A DNA stretch of 8,880 bases from an uncultured Collinsella sp. (GTDB taxonomy: Bacteria; Actinomycetota; Coriobacteriia; Coriobacteriales; Coriobacteriaceae). Below the pieces are notes generated by a model. The model did not search any database and was not told the origin of the DNA. It was given only the letters and a program-made list of their open reading frames with translations. Made by a program: the position numbers and the translations under genes. Position 1 is the stretch's first letter. Every line of letters begins with the position of its first letter. Positions 1 to 6,400 of the stretch are shown piece after piece. The DNA is taken from the NCBI GenBank assembly GCA_900556675.1, contig USQE01000037.1, positions 1-8,880 of the forward strand, written 5' to 3'.

Positions 1-335
1 TGCTCACCGGCAACGGCGCACAGCTGTCGCAGGGCCAGCGCCAGCTGATTTCGATCGCCCGCGCCGCCGTCGCCGATCCGCCGGCAATGATTCTGGACGA
101 GGCCACGAGCTCCATCGACACCCGCACCGAGGCCATCGTGCAGGCAGGCATGGACAAGCTCATGGAGGGCCGCACGACGTTTGTCATCGCGCACCGCCTG
201 TCCACCGTGCGCAACTCCGACGCGATCATCTGCCTGGACCACGGCCGCATCATCGAGCGCGGCAACCACGACGAGTTGATCGCCAAGCGCGGGTACTACT
301 ATCAGCTCTATACCGGAGCGTTTGAGCTGGAGTAG
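1..335 (+). CDS. ABC exporter ATP-binding domain, C-terminal part (5' end outside window)
   Basis: This is the last 110 residues of an ATP-binding cassette protein, read in the frame whose codons begin at base 3. In order one sees the ABC signature as LSQGQ (24-38), Walker B with its catalytic glutamate in [11 protein letters not shown] (87-119), the D-loop SSID, and the H-loop histidine in AHRLSTV (His codon 192-194). The tail [21 protein letters not shown] is typical of exporter-type half transporters that fuse a six-helix membrane domain to the ATPase, so the missing upstream part probably codes for that membrane domain. The signature has Gln in place of the first Gly of LSGGQ, a variant seen in some members of heterodimeric exporter pairs; the partner gene would then lie upstream. 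Walker B Glu and H-loop His are both present, so this site looks catalytically competent. Substrate is unknown. The gene ends at TAG 333-335. Confidence 0.93.
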   Translation, partial: LTGNGAQLSQGQRQLISIARAAVADPPAMILDEATSSIDTRTEAIVQAGMDKLMEGRTTFVIAHRLSTVRNSDAIICLDHGRIIERGNHDELIAKRGYYYQLYTGAFELE

Positions 336-374
336 TTCAGCCCGCCGAGAAGGCCGATTTGTCGCTCATTCGTC

Positions 375-399
375 GGGCATGACCCTAAGGTCAATGCCC
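375..399. repeat. Imperfect hairpin behind the ABC gene
   Basis: GGGCATGACC (375-384) pairs with GGTC (389-392) and ATGCCC (394-399), leaving a CTAA loop and one bulged A at 393. This gives 10 base pairs. It lies 39 bp after the ABC stop codon. No run of T follows on either strand, so it is not a standard intrinsic terminator. It may protect the 3' end of the ABC mRNA, or may be chance. Confidence 0.4.
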
Positions 400-460
400 T
401 CCTCTTTCGGGGCAAATCGACTCATCTCAACGACCCAAACACAATGCGCCGCAACGAATA

Positions 461-495
461 AAGCCTCCGCAGCCACACGAGCTGCGGAGGCTTTT
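461..495. terminator. Intrinsic terminator at the convergent junction, probably bidirectional
   Basis: AAGCCTCCGCAGC (461-473) pairs perfectly with GCTGCGGAGGCTT (481-493) around a 7-base loop, giving a 13-bp G/C-rich stem. On the + strand the stem runs into TTTTCT, ending the ABC transcript. On the - strand the stem begins 23 bp after the stop of the cyclase gene and exits into TTTATTC, a weaker U-tract, so it may serve both genes. The rest of 336-515 shows no coding sequence. Confidence 0.85.
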
Positions 496-515
496 CTATA
501 CCCTCTGCTACAGGC

Positions 516-1664
516 TTACCGTTCCTCGTGTTGCGGCCCGGCTGCCTCGGCTGTCTTTACGCGGTTCTTGTCGATGTACATGTTTTTGTCGGCCTGGGAA
601 AAGAGCTCGCGCATCGTAGGCGGTTCATCAAAATCACTGGAAAGCGCGTAGCCCACCGCATAGCTGATAGGCATGTCGGGGTGGGCCCCGGAATACTCGT
701 TCACGTTCGCACGAACCCGAGCGAGACAGGACTCCACGGCAGCCCGATCGGCATCCCACAGCACCGCGATAAACTCATCGCCGCCGTCGCGGCCCACAAA
801 GCAAGTCTCGGACGCCACGCGCCCCAGCTGCCGGGCAAAAGAACGGATGTATTCATCACCCTTCTCGTGGCCAAAGGTGTTATTGACCATATGCAGATTG
901 TTAAGATCGAAGACGCACAGCGCAACGGGCGCCTCCGCGGAGACAGGCTGCTCCTGCCCCAAGATCTCCTCGCACTTGTTCTTATTGGGCAGTCCCGTGG
1001 CTTCGTCGAGATAAACTTTGCTCTGCAGCTCGCGATTGAGCGCGGCAGTTCGCACCGCGCGAACAAGTTCGACCGCAAAGGTCGCTACCAAGCCCACGAT
1101 GTCGATGATCACCAAGCCCTCGAGATAGTTGAGCGCCGACGCCTTCTCCTGGGAATAGTCCTCCGCGAGTCGCGTAGCATCGTCGCAAATGCCAAAGAAC
1201 TCCTCGCTCATCGCGATGATATCGGTGTTCTCGTAGCCAACTTCGCGCACGCGGGTGATCTCGGCGCAAAGCTCATCAAAATAATTTGCAAGCTCGGTCA
1301 TCTTTGCCTGATATTCGTCATCATCGAGACGGACGAGGTTGAGGTCGTCACTTCCGTAACGCAAACCGTTGATGTATGAATCCACGGCTTTGAGCAGGTC
1401 ATCTTGAGGCTGGCCCGCGTCCTCGAGCTTAACGATTCGCTGCGTGGTACCGCGCACCAGACCGGCGTAGTTGACTACGCGCGCCGTGCCCTGGATATCG
1501 GAGACGAGCAGCATAACATTGATGAAGAAGAAGATGAGAACTGCCGTGAGCACCATCATGAGCAGGCGCACCGCCTGGCTGGCCTTCTTGGCGACAGAAG
1601 TATTCAAAAGTTCAATCCCCCAAATGGCAAAAGAGTAGGTGGCGCATAGCGTCTTGTAAATCAT
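516..1664 (-). CDS. Membrane-bound diguanylate cyclase (GGDEF) with periplasmic-type sensor
   Basis: This 382-residue protein should make cyclic di-GMP from two GTP at the inner face of the membrane. Residues 33-55 and about 181-204 are membrane helices enclosing an extracytoplasmic region of about 125 residues. Just after helix 1, residues 65-76 read NYAGLVRGTTQR, resembling the conserved helix of PilJ/NarX-like sensor domains (N-x-AG-x-x-R, then QR). The GGDEF domain covers about 215-370: DEATGLPN at 220-227, metal-binding Asp253 in FDLNNL, Asn261, GHEKGDE at 265-271, an intact GGDEF at 294-298, and the closing ADKNMY motif. The inhibitory I-site (RxxD five residues before GGDEF) is absent; residues 285-288 are SETC. 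The ATG at 1664 is the first possible start, because an in-frame TGA lies three codons upstream; the ribosome site is weak. It lies 63 bp downstream of the LysR gene, so co-transcription is possible. The sensed signal is unknown. Confidence 0.92.
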   Translation of the reverse strand: MIYKTLCATYSFAIWGIELLNTSVAKKASQAVRLLMMVLTAVLIFFFINVMLLVSDIQGTARVVNYAGLVRGTTQRIVKLEDAGQPQDDLLKAVDSYINGLRYGSDDLNLVRLDDDEYQAKMTELANYFDELCAEITRVREVGYENTDIIAMSEEFFGICDDATRLAEDYSQEKASALNYLEGLVIIDIVGLVATFAVELVRAVRTAALNRELQSKVYLDEATGLPNKNKCEEILGQEQPVSAEAPVALCVFDLNNLHMVNNTFGHEKGDEYIRSFARQLGRVASETCFVGRDGGDEFIAVLWDADRAAVESCLARVRANVNEYSGAHPDMPISYAVGYALSSDFDEPPTMRELFSQADKNMYIDKNRVKTAEAAGPQHEER

Positions 1665-1727
1665 GCGGGGTCAACTCTACCAGATGATTTTTCTAGGACG
1701 GGGATTAAAGAATCATCGACACGATAG

Positions 1728-2606
1728 CTATTTGAGAAGCTGAGCCATTGCGTTGACGAATTTTTGGACTTGGAGGATGGGCTCGAGCGGGTAGTGCAGA
1801 AAGACCGGCACCTCGCGGCCGCACAGGAACGGCACGCCCACAAAGGCCGGGTGCACCCCCGACCACGCGCCGCAGGTGAGCACCGCGTCGCCCTTTTCCT
1901 CCGCCTCGTTAAAGAGCGCAAAGTCAAAGCTGTCCACGTCGATCACGTCCACGCCGCCGTCGGCCAACAGGTCGATGCGCAGGCTGTCCATGGCGTCGTT
2001 GCCGTGACGGAGCACGCGCAGGCGCATGCCCTCCAGGTCGGCAACCGTGATGCGCGTCTTGCGCGCCAGCGGGCTCGTGCGCGGCACGTCGATATAAAAC
2101 GGCACGTTGACGATGCGGAGCTTTTGGCAGGTGTCGCCCCAGCGTGGGGTAGAAAAACTCGACTGCACCACATCGACCTCGCGGCCCAAGCTACGCATGA
2201 CTGTCTCGCGCTCGTCGTAGAGGTCGCTTACCGGCACGATCTCAAATCGCAGCGACGGCTCCAGATCGTGGATGCTCGTCCACATCGACAGCGTTTGGCG
2301 CCCCGGGCACATCATCGACACGCCCAGGCGCACGGCACCGCCGTCACCCGCCGCACGTCGAGCACGGCGCAGGGCGTCCTCGGACTGGCGCATGATCGAG
2401 CGTGCGTCGTCCACCAGCAGAGCACCCGCCGGCGTCACCTTGACGCCCGAATGCGAGCGCTCAAACAGCGTAATACCGAACTCCGCCTCGAAGCCCGATA
2501 CCTGCTTGACGAGCGCCGGAGTCGACACGCGCAATTTTGCCGCCGCACGCGAGAAGCTTCCCAGCTCCGCGGCGGCCGATATGGCCTCAAGTCGTCGATC
2601 GTACAC
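1728..2606 (-). CDS. LysR-type transcriptional regulator
   Basis: The chosen start gives 292 residues, the usual length for a LysR protein. The winged helix-turn-helix lies at about 2-60, including GSFSRAAAKLRVSTPALV, LFERSHSGVKVTPAG and a basic linker RRARRAAG. The effector-binding domain fills about 92-290. I prefer the GTG at 2604-2606: GGGAG sits six bases upstream, and it leaves the normal short lead-in (about 14 residues) before GSFSRAA. An in-frame ATG at 2637-2639 would add eleven mostly basic residues (MRSRVRKREID) and has no clear ribosome site. The gene is transcribed away from the dehydrogenase-transporter cluster, the classic arrangement for a LysR protein that regulates its divergent neighbour and itself. 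The effector is probably the substrate or an intermediate of that cluster, an inference from position. The protein resembles the family generally; I do not recognise a named subgroup. Confidence 0.93.
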   Translation of the reverse strand: MYDRRLEAISAAAELGSFSRAAAKLRVSTPALVKQVSGFEAEFGITLFERSHSGVKVTPAGALLVDDARSIMRQSEDALRRARRAAGDGGAVRLGVSMMCPGRQTLSMWTSIHDLEPSLRFEIVPVSDLYDERETVMRSLGREVDVVQSSFSTPRWGDTCQKLRIVNVPFYIDVPRTSPLARKTRITVADLEGMRLRVLRHGNDAMDSLRIDLLADGGVDVIDVDSFDFALFNEAEEKGDAVLTCGAWSGVHPAFVGVPFLCGREVPVFLHYPLEPILQVQKFVNAMAQLLK

Positions 2607-2839
2607 GTCAATCTCCCGTTTTCGCACCCGTGACCGCATGGTGCCACAGGGGGTTGTTTTCGCAGGTCACGCGCTCAATTGAGAATAGCCTGCATCGCAC
2701 AGTATAAACCTACAGTTAACGCCATTCTAACAAATATGCAATTCACCTGCGCAAATGCAAAGCATACGATAACCAGCAGAAACCACGTGGGTCGGTTAAT
2801 GGGAGCGGCCCACCGGGAGGCACAAGAAGGGAAGTTCCT
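2607..2839. promoter_or_regulatory. Divergent control region between LysR gene and catabolic cluster
   Basis: This A/T-richer stretch separates two divergent genes. It holds a perfect 10-bp palindrome CTCAATTGAG (2674-2683), a perfect CCACGTGG palindrome (2783-2790), and CGCAGGT (2661-2667) repeated in inverted form as ACCTGCG (2745-2751). A 7-bp stem with one G-U pair, GTGGGTC (2787-2793) with GGCCCAC (2807-2813), lies just before the ribosome site of the dehydrogenase. For the - strand gene a TATACT -10-like hexamer (2701-2706 on the complement) is present without a good -35. LysR proteins typically bind interrupted dyads in such regions; which of these is the operator cannot be settled by eye. 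Confidence 0.6.
2679..2708 (+). promoter_or_regulatory. Candidate sigma70-type promoter of the catabolic cluster
   Basis: TTGAGA (2679-2684) and TATAAA (2703-2708) each match the housekeeping consensus at five of six bases, with an 18-bp spacer. Transcription would start near 2715, leaving a leader of about 125 bases. The -35 element overlaps the CTCAATTGAG palindrome, so a regulator bound there would directly affect RNA polymerase. Confidence 0.45.
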
Positions 2840-3721
2840 ATGAGCAATTGGCTTAAGCTCGAGGGCGATGTCTGCGCCGTGACTGGCGCGCTCGGCGGTA
2901 TGGGCGCCGAGATTTGCCGCGAGTTCGCCCGCAATGGCGCCAACGTCGTCATGCTCGACCTGGACGAGGAGAAGGTCAAGGCCGCTGCCGCCGACCTAGC
3001 TGCCGAGTTTGGCATCCACGCCGAGGGTTACAAGATGAACGCCACCGACGAGGCCGAGGTTCAGGCTGCTGTCGACGCCACCATCGCCAACTTCGGCCGC
3101 GTCGACGTCCTCGTCAACACCGCCGGCATCCTGCGCTTCGCCGCCATGGAGGACCTGCCGCTGAGCGACTGGGAGCAGGTGCTCAACGTCAACCTCACCG
3201 GCTACTTCATCACCTCGCAGCGCTTTGGTCGCGAGATGATCAAGGCCGGCCAGGGTCGCCTGGTGCACATCTCGACCGTCGCCAGCCACTCCCCTGAGAC
3301 GTTCTCGGGCGTGTACAGCTCCACCAAGGCCGGCGTCAACATGATGTCCAAGATGCTCGCCGCCGAGTGGGGCCCCTACGGCGTCCGCTCCAACTGCGTC
3401 GAGCCCTGCTTCGTTAAGACCCCGATGTCGGCCAACTTCTACGCCGACCCCGAGGTCGAAAAGAGCCGCAGCCGTCTGATCGCCACGCGCCGCATCGGCG
3501 AGGTCAGCGATATCGCCAACGCCGTCATGTTCCTGGCGTCCACGCGCTCGGACTTTACCACCGGCGACGCCATCAAGGTCGACGGCGGCTTCTCCAACAT
3601 GATGGGCGACCTCACCGCCAAGCCCGGCGGCCGTCGCGCCTATGCCGACAACTACCTTAAGAACAAGGGTGTCGAGCTCTGGTCCGATGAGTCCGGCGTC
3701 GCCAAGCCGACTGACCAGTAA
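2840..3721 (+). CDS. Short-chain dehydrogenase/reductase (NAD-preferring, classical SDR) with C-terminal tail
   Basis: This 293-residue cytoplasmic oxidoreductase should interconvert a hydroxyl and a keto group with NAD(H). It has the Rossmann motif TGALGGMG (15-22), Asp40 at the end of strand 2 (favours NAD over NADP), NTAG (93-96, variant of NNAG), Asn118, Ser145/Thr146 at the catalytic serine position, and YSSTK giving Tyr159 and Lys163. Family members usually end soon after the DGG motif (here 248-250); this protein has about 42 further residues, including GGRRAYADNYLKNKG. The usual Pro-Gly after the catalytic region is Pro-Cys (189-190). The ATG has a GAAGGGA ribosome site seven bases upstream. 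It is the first gene of a likely three-gene operon under the divergent LysR protein. It resembles sugar-acid or polyol dehydrogenases such as gluconate 5-dehydrogenase-like proteins, but substrate assignment within SDRs is unreliable. Confidence 0.94.
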   Translation: MSNWLKLEGDVCAVTGALGGMGAEICREFARNGANVVMLDLDEEKVKAAAADLAAEFGIHAEGYKMNATDEAEVQAAVDATIANFGRVDVLVNTAGILRFAAMEDLPLSDWEQVLNVNLTGYFITSQRFGREMIKAGQGRLVHISTVASHSPETFSGVYSSTKAGVNMMSKMLAAEWGPYGVRSNCVEPCFVKTPMSANFYADPEVEKSRSRLIATRRIGEVSDIANAVMFLASTRSDFTTGDAIKVDGGFSNMMGDLTAKPGGRRAYADNYLKNKGVELWSDESGVAKPTDQ

Positions 3722-3733
3722 ACCAACCTGACA

Positions 3734-3764
3734 GGGAGGCCCCGCGGACACGCCCGCTCCTCCC
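3734..3764 (+). repeat. Stem-loop in the SDR-transporter spacer
   Basis: GGGAGG (3734-3739) pairs with CCTCCC (3759-3764), and inside it GCGG (3744-3747) pairs with CCGC (3754-3757), giving a two-part stem. It fills much of the 66-bp gap between the dehydrogenase and transporter genes. No T-run follows, so it is more likely an mRNA processing or stability element than a terminator. Confidence 0.5.
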
Positions 3765-3787
3765 CCGTATCGATTAGAAAGAGTCCA

Positions 3788-5044
3788 ATGGCTTCCACCA
3801 ACTCCAACAAGGGTCGCGCCGTCGTGCTTTCCGCCGCGTGCGTCACCATGTTCTTCATCAGCTCCATCGCGCTGTATTCCGTCGTGAGCAAGAACCTGCT
3901 CGCCGTCTACCCCGAGTGGTCGAGCGCCCTTACCTGGGCTTTCCCGGTCTTTCAGACCATCATGGCCGTGACGGGCATCTTCGCCGGCCGTATCTCCGAT
4001 AAGATCGGTCCGCGCAACGTCGTGATCGCCGCTGCCGTGTGCTACGGCCTGGGCTGGTTCATGTCCGGCACCGTCACCGAGCCGTGGCAGTTCTACCTGT
4101 GGTTCTCGCTCGTCGCCGCCATCGGCAACGGCCTGGGCTACAACCCGGCGCTCACCACCGGCCAAAAGTGGTTCATCGACAAGAAGGGTCTCGCCTCCGG
4201 CATCACCCTGGCCGCTTCGACCGCCGGCCCCGCCGTGCTGTCCCCGGTGCTCGCCTCGCTGCTCATCCCGAGCCTGGGCATCTTTGGCGCCCTCAAGGCG
4301 CTCGGCGTCATCTTCTTTGTGACGATTGCCGCCTCCGCCCTGTTCCTGAAGGCCCCCGAGGCCGGCTGGCTGCCCGAGGGCTTCGAGGCCCCCAAGGGCG
4401 GCGCGCATGCCGGCACCTTCGGTGACCTCACCCCGGGCGAGATGGTCAAGACCCCGCGCTTCTGGGTCCTCATCGTCACCTTCGCCTTTGCCGCCACCGC
4501 GGGCACCCTGCTCGTGGGCAAGGTTGCCTCCATCGCCGCCGTTCAGCTCTTCGCCGACCCCACGAGCGCCGCGGCCGTCGCCCTCGGCGGTGTGGTAGTC
4601 TCCGTCAACACCTGCGCCAACCTGGTCGGTCGTCTGTCCTTTGGCCAGATCATCGACAAGCTCGGCGCCTATAAGTCGCTGCTCATCAGCCTTGTCGTCA
4701 CCATCGTCGCGCTCGTCATCATGTCGATGAGCTTTACGCAGAGCATGTTCTTTGTGGCGCTCGCCCTGCTCGGCTTTAGCTTTGGCGCCCTGCTCGTCAT
4801 CTACCCGCCGCTCACCGGTGGCGCCTTTGGTACCAGCAACATCGGCGTCAACTACGGCATCATGTTTTTGGGCTACGCCGCTTCCACCTGGATCAGCCAG
4901 CCCATCACCGCCGTGCTGTATCACGCCGAGGCCGGCAGCGCCGCCTACCAGCAGTCCTTCTACGGTGCCATCGTAATCGCCGCAATCGCCGTCGTGCTCA
5001 CCGTCTACATGATGGTCTCCGACAGCAAGAAGAAGTCCGCCTAG
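3788..5044 (+). CDS. Major facilitator superfamily transporter, OFA (oxalate/formate antiporter)-like
   Basis: This 418-residue membrane protein has about twelve hydrophobic helices split by a central hydrophilic loop (about 190-222), as expected for an MFS secondary carrier. MFS motif A is GRISDKIGPR at 67-76, with a weaker counterpart GRLSFGQIIDKLG at 281-293 in the second half. Features typical of the OFA subgroup include GLGYNPALTTGQKWF (115-129) followed by KKGLASGI, the TPRFW stretch (222-226) before helix 7, and NIGVNYGIMFLGYA (351-364). OFA carriers move small mono- or dicarboxylates, often by exchange, so an organic-acid substrate is the best guess. Conserved basic residues needed for oxalate in OxlT cannot be confirmed by eye. 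The ATG has AGAAAGAG a few bases upstream. It lies between two dehydrogenase genes and presumably imports their substrate or exports their product. Confidence 0.92.
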   Translation: MASTNSNKGRAVVLSAACVTMFFISSIALYSVVSKNLLAVYPEWSSALTWAFPVFQTIMAVTGIFAGRISDKIGPRNVVIAAAVCYGLGWFMSGTVTEPWQFYLWFSLVAAIGNGLGYNPALTTGQKWFIDKKGLASGITLAASTAGPAVLSPVLASLLIPSLGIFGALKALGVIFFVTIAASALFLKAPEAGWLPEGFEAPKGGAHAGTFGDLTPGEMVKTPRFWVLIVTFAFAATAGTLLVGKVASIAAVQLFADPTSAAAVALGGVVVSVNTCANLVGRLSFGQIIDKLGAYKSLLISLVVTIVALVIMSMSFTQSMFFVALALLGFSFGALLVIYPPLTGGAFGTSNIGVNYGIMFLGYAASTWISQPITAVLYHAEAGSAAYQQSFYGAIVIAAIAVVLTVYMMVSDSKKKSA

Positions 5045-5053
5045 TTTTGCTTG

Positions 5054-5082
5054 ATGCGGCAAGGACCGCCCCCTTGCCGCAT
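5054..5082 (+). repeat. Strong stem-loop in the transporter-Gfo/Idh spacer
   Basis: ATGCGGCAAGG (5054-5064) pairs perfectly with CCTTGCCGCAT (5072-5082) around a 7-base loop ACCGCCC. It begins 9 bp after the transporter stop, in a spacer of 67 bp. Only TTCC follows, so the U-tract of an intrinsic terminator is lacking. It may stabilise the upstream message or cause partial termination, making the last gene differently expressed. Confidence 0.65.
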
Positions 5083-5111
5083 TCCACCGCCACCAGTATT
5101 AAGGAGTCGAA

Positions 5112-6152
5112 ATGTCTGAGCTCAACCCCGTCCGCATTGCCGTTATCGGCGCCGGCGCCATGGGCCGCAACCACATCCGCTTTGTCACCGAGGAGCCCGA
5201 GGCCGAGCTCGTCGCCATCGCCGACGCCTTTGAGGGCGCCCGCGCCACGGCCGAGGCCGCCGGCGTGCCGTTTTATACCGATCCCGCCCAGATGATGGAC
5301 GAGGTCAAGCCCGAGGCCGTCATCATCGCCACGCCCAACGACCTACACCTGGGCGTTGCCCGCGAGGCTGTGAAGCGCAACATCGTGCCGTTGGTCGAAA
5401 AGCCGATCTCCAACGACCTGGAGGATGCCCAGGCCTTCGCCGCCGAGGCCGAGACCGCTGGCGTGCCCGTGCTCGTGGGTCAGCACCGTCGCCACAATCC
5501 CTTCGTCAACAAGGCCAAGGAGATCATCGAGTCCGGCGAGCTGGGCAAGCTCACCGTGTCGAGCTTCCACTACATGATCTATAAGAATGACGAGTACTTC
5601 GATGTCGAGTGGCGCCGCAAGAAGGGTGCCGGTCCGATCCTGGTCAACCTGGTGCACGACGTCGACCTGCTCCGCTACCTGCTGGGCGAGCCCGTTGCCG
5701 TCCAGGGCATGCAGTCCAGCGCCGCCCGCGGTTTTGAGACCGAGGACTCCGCCGTGGTCAACGTCCGTTTTGCCGATGGCGCGCTCGCAAGCATGACCAT
5801 CTCTGACGCCACCGCCAGCCCCTGGAACTGGGAGGCAACCGCTCGCGAGGACCCGCAGTATCGTCCCTTCGACGCCGACGCCTACTTTATCGGCGGCACT
5901 AAGGGCGCCCTTTCGCTGCCCCGCCTGCACCAGTTCTCCTACGACGGCGCCTCCAACTGGCACAAGCCGCTGCAGATGGAGATCCCGGCCGTCGACCCGG
6001 CGCTGCCGCACAAGATGCAGCTCAAGCACTTTGTGAAGGTCGTTCGCCGCGAGGTCGAGCCCGTCGTGACCCCCGCCGATAATGTCAAGACGCTCACGCT
6101 TCTCAACGCCATCAAGGAGGCCGCCGAGACCGGCCAGCTCGTCGAGCTGTAA
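5112..6152 (+). CDS. Gfo/Idh/MocA family NAD(P)-dependent oxidoreductase
   Basis: This 346-residue cytoplasmic dehydrogenase belongs to the family that includes myo-inositol dehydrogenase and glucose-fructose oxidoreductase. The N-terminal Rossmann fold shows GAGAMGRNH (13-21), Asp38 after strand 2 (favours NAD), ATPNDLH (73-79) and the family motif EKP (96-98), whose Lys97 binds substrate and cofactor. The C-terminal alpha/beta domain includes GQHRRHNP (123-130) and HDVD (182-185), giving the catalytic HxxD pair His182/Asp185, then the cofactor/substrate loop around WNWEATAREDPQYRP. Length is normal and no key residue is missing. The ATG is preceded by a perfect AAGGAG with a 5-base spacer. 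It is the last gene of the cluster and is followed by a terminator. Substrates in this family are sugars, sugar acids, inositols and amino-sugars; with an SDR next door the pair could carry out successive oxidations or an oxidation-reduction epimerisation. This is inference from context. Confidence 0.94.
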   Translation: MSELNPVRIAVIGAGAMGRNHIRFVTEEPEAELVAIADAFEGARATAEAAGVPFYTDPAQMMDEVKPEAVIIATPNDLHLGVAREAVKRNIVPLVEKPISNDLEDAQAFAAEAETAGVPVLVGQHRRHNPFVNKAKEIIESGELGKLTVSSFHYMIYKNDEYFDVEWRRKKGAGPILVNLVHDVDLLRYLLGEPVAVQGMQSSAARGFETEDSAVVNVRFADGALASMTISDATASPWNWEATAREDPQYRPFDADAYFIGGTKGALSLPRLHQFSYDGASNWHKPLQMEIPAVDPALPHKMQLKHFVKVVRREVEPVVTPADNVKTLTLLNAIKEAAETGQLVEL

Positions 6153-6224
6153 TGCCTTAAGAGCGGCCGCGGCAGCAACCCCATGCCGAACCCTTCGGTC
6201 CGCCACCAACAAGCCCCTCTTCTT

Positions 6225-6260
6225 TGCCCCGCGAGCAGCCTCCTACCCGCGGGGCATTTT
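6225..6260 (+). terminator. Intrinsic terminator of the dehydrogenase-transporter cluster
   Basis: TGCCCCGCG (6225-6233) pairs perfectly with CGCGGGGCA (6248-6256), loop of 14 bases, followed directly by TTTT (6257-6260). It lies 72 bp after the stop of the Gfo/Idh gene and upstream of tex, so it separates the two transcription units on the + strand. Confidence 0.8.
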
Positions 6261-6294
6261 GCTACCTCGCCGACGATTTTTCTGGGGCGGGGGC

Positions 6295-6300
6295 TATTAT
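6295..6300 (+). promoter_or_regulatory. Possible -10 element for tex
   Basis: TATTAT matches the housekeeping -10 consensus at five of six bases and lies between the terminator and tex. The -35 position (GACGAT at 6272-6277 with a 17-bp spacer) is poor. If used, transcription would begin near 6307 and the hairpin at 6321-6345 would be in the leader. Some promoter is needed here because the upstream cluster appears terminated. Confidence 0.3.
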
Positions 6301-6320
6301 GCACCTCGGCTTGATTCGTT

Positions 6321-6345
6321 CGTCCCAAAACAGTCTTTTGGGACG
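6321..6345. repeat. Perfect 10-bp hairpin in the tex upstream region
   Basis: CGTCCCAAAA (6321-6330) and TTTTGGGACG (6336-6345) pair perfectly around the loop CAGTC. It lies 55 bp before the tex ATG. No T-run follows. As DNA it could be an operator dyad; as RNA it would be a leader stem-loop. Its role is unknown. Confidence 0.55.
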
Positions 6346-6400
6346 GGTGGTATCCTTGGTAGCCCTGTGCTGCAAACGCACCTTAAACGCAAGGAGTCCC

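Noticed and set aside
528..1379. 283-codon open frame on the + strand
   Set aside because: Complement of the GGDEF gene; no ribosome site or domain, and the GGDEF motifs on the other strand are complete.
1683..1717. GATGATT/AATCATC inverted repeat between the LysR and cyclase genes
   Set aside because: Only 7 A/T-rich pairs with a long loop and no T-run after it; too weak to call a terminator.
1764..2633. 289-codon open frame on the + strand
   Set aside because: Complement of the LysR gene, His/Arg-rich product without a domain.
2736..2843. 35-codon upstream frame whose TGA overlaps the SDR ATG (ATGA)
   Set aside because: The overlap is typical of translational coupling, but there is no ribosome site before ATG 2736, and the frame uses codons avoided in the neighbouring genes (ATA, AGA, TTA, CTA). 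Probably chance.
2840..3721. SDR as a bile-acid hydroxysteroid dehydrogenase
   Set aside because: Considered because related gut bacteria carry such enzymes, but nothing in the sequence beyond general SDR motifs supports it, and the OFA-like carrier and Gfo/Idh neighbour fit a small hydrophilic acid better.
2996..5062. 688-codon open frame on the - strand
   Set aside because: It lies antisense to the SDR and transporter genes and crosses their spacer. Its product is a low-complexity Gly/Asp/Glu/His-rich string with no domain, as expected from the complement of genes with G/C-rich third positions.
6224..6400. 59-codon N-terminal extension of Tex
   Set aside because: It runs through the terminator stem and the probable promoter, has no ribosome site, and does not resemble Tex proteins, which begin at the residues encoded from 6401.
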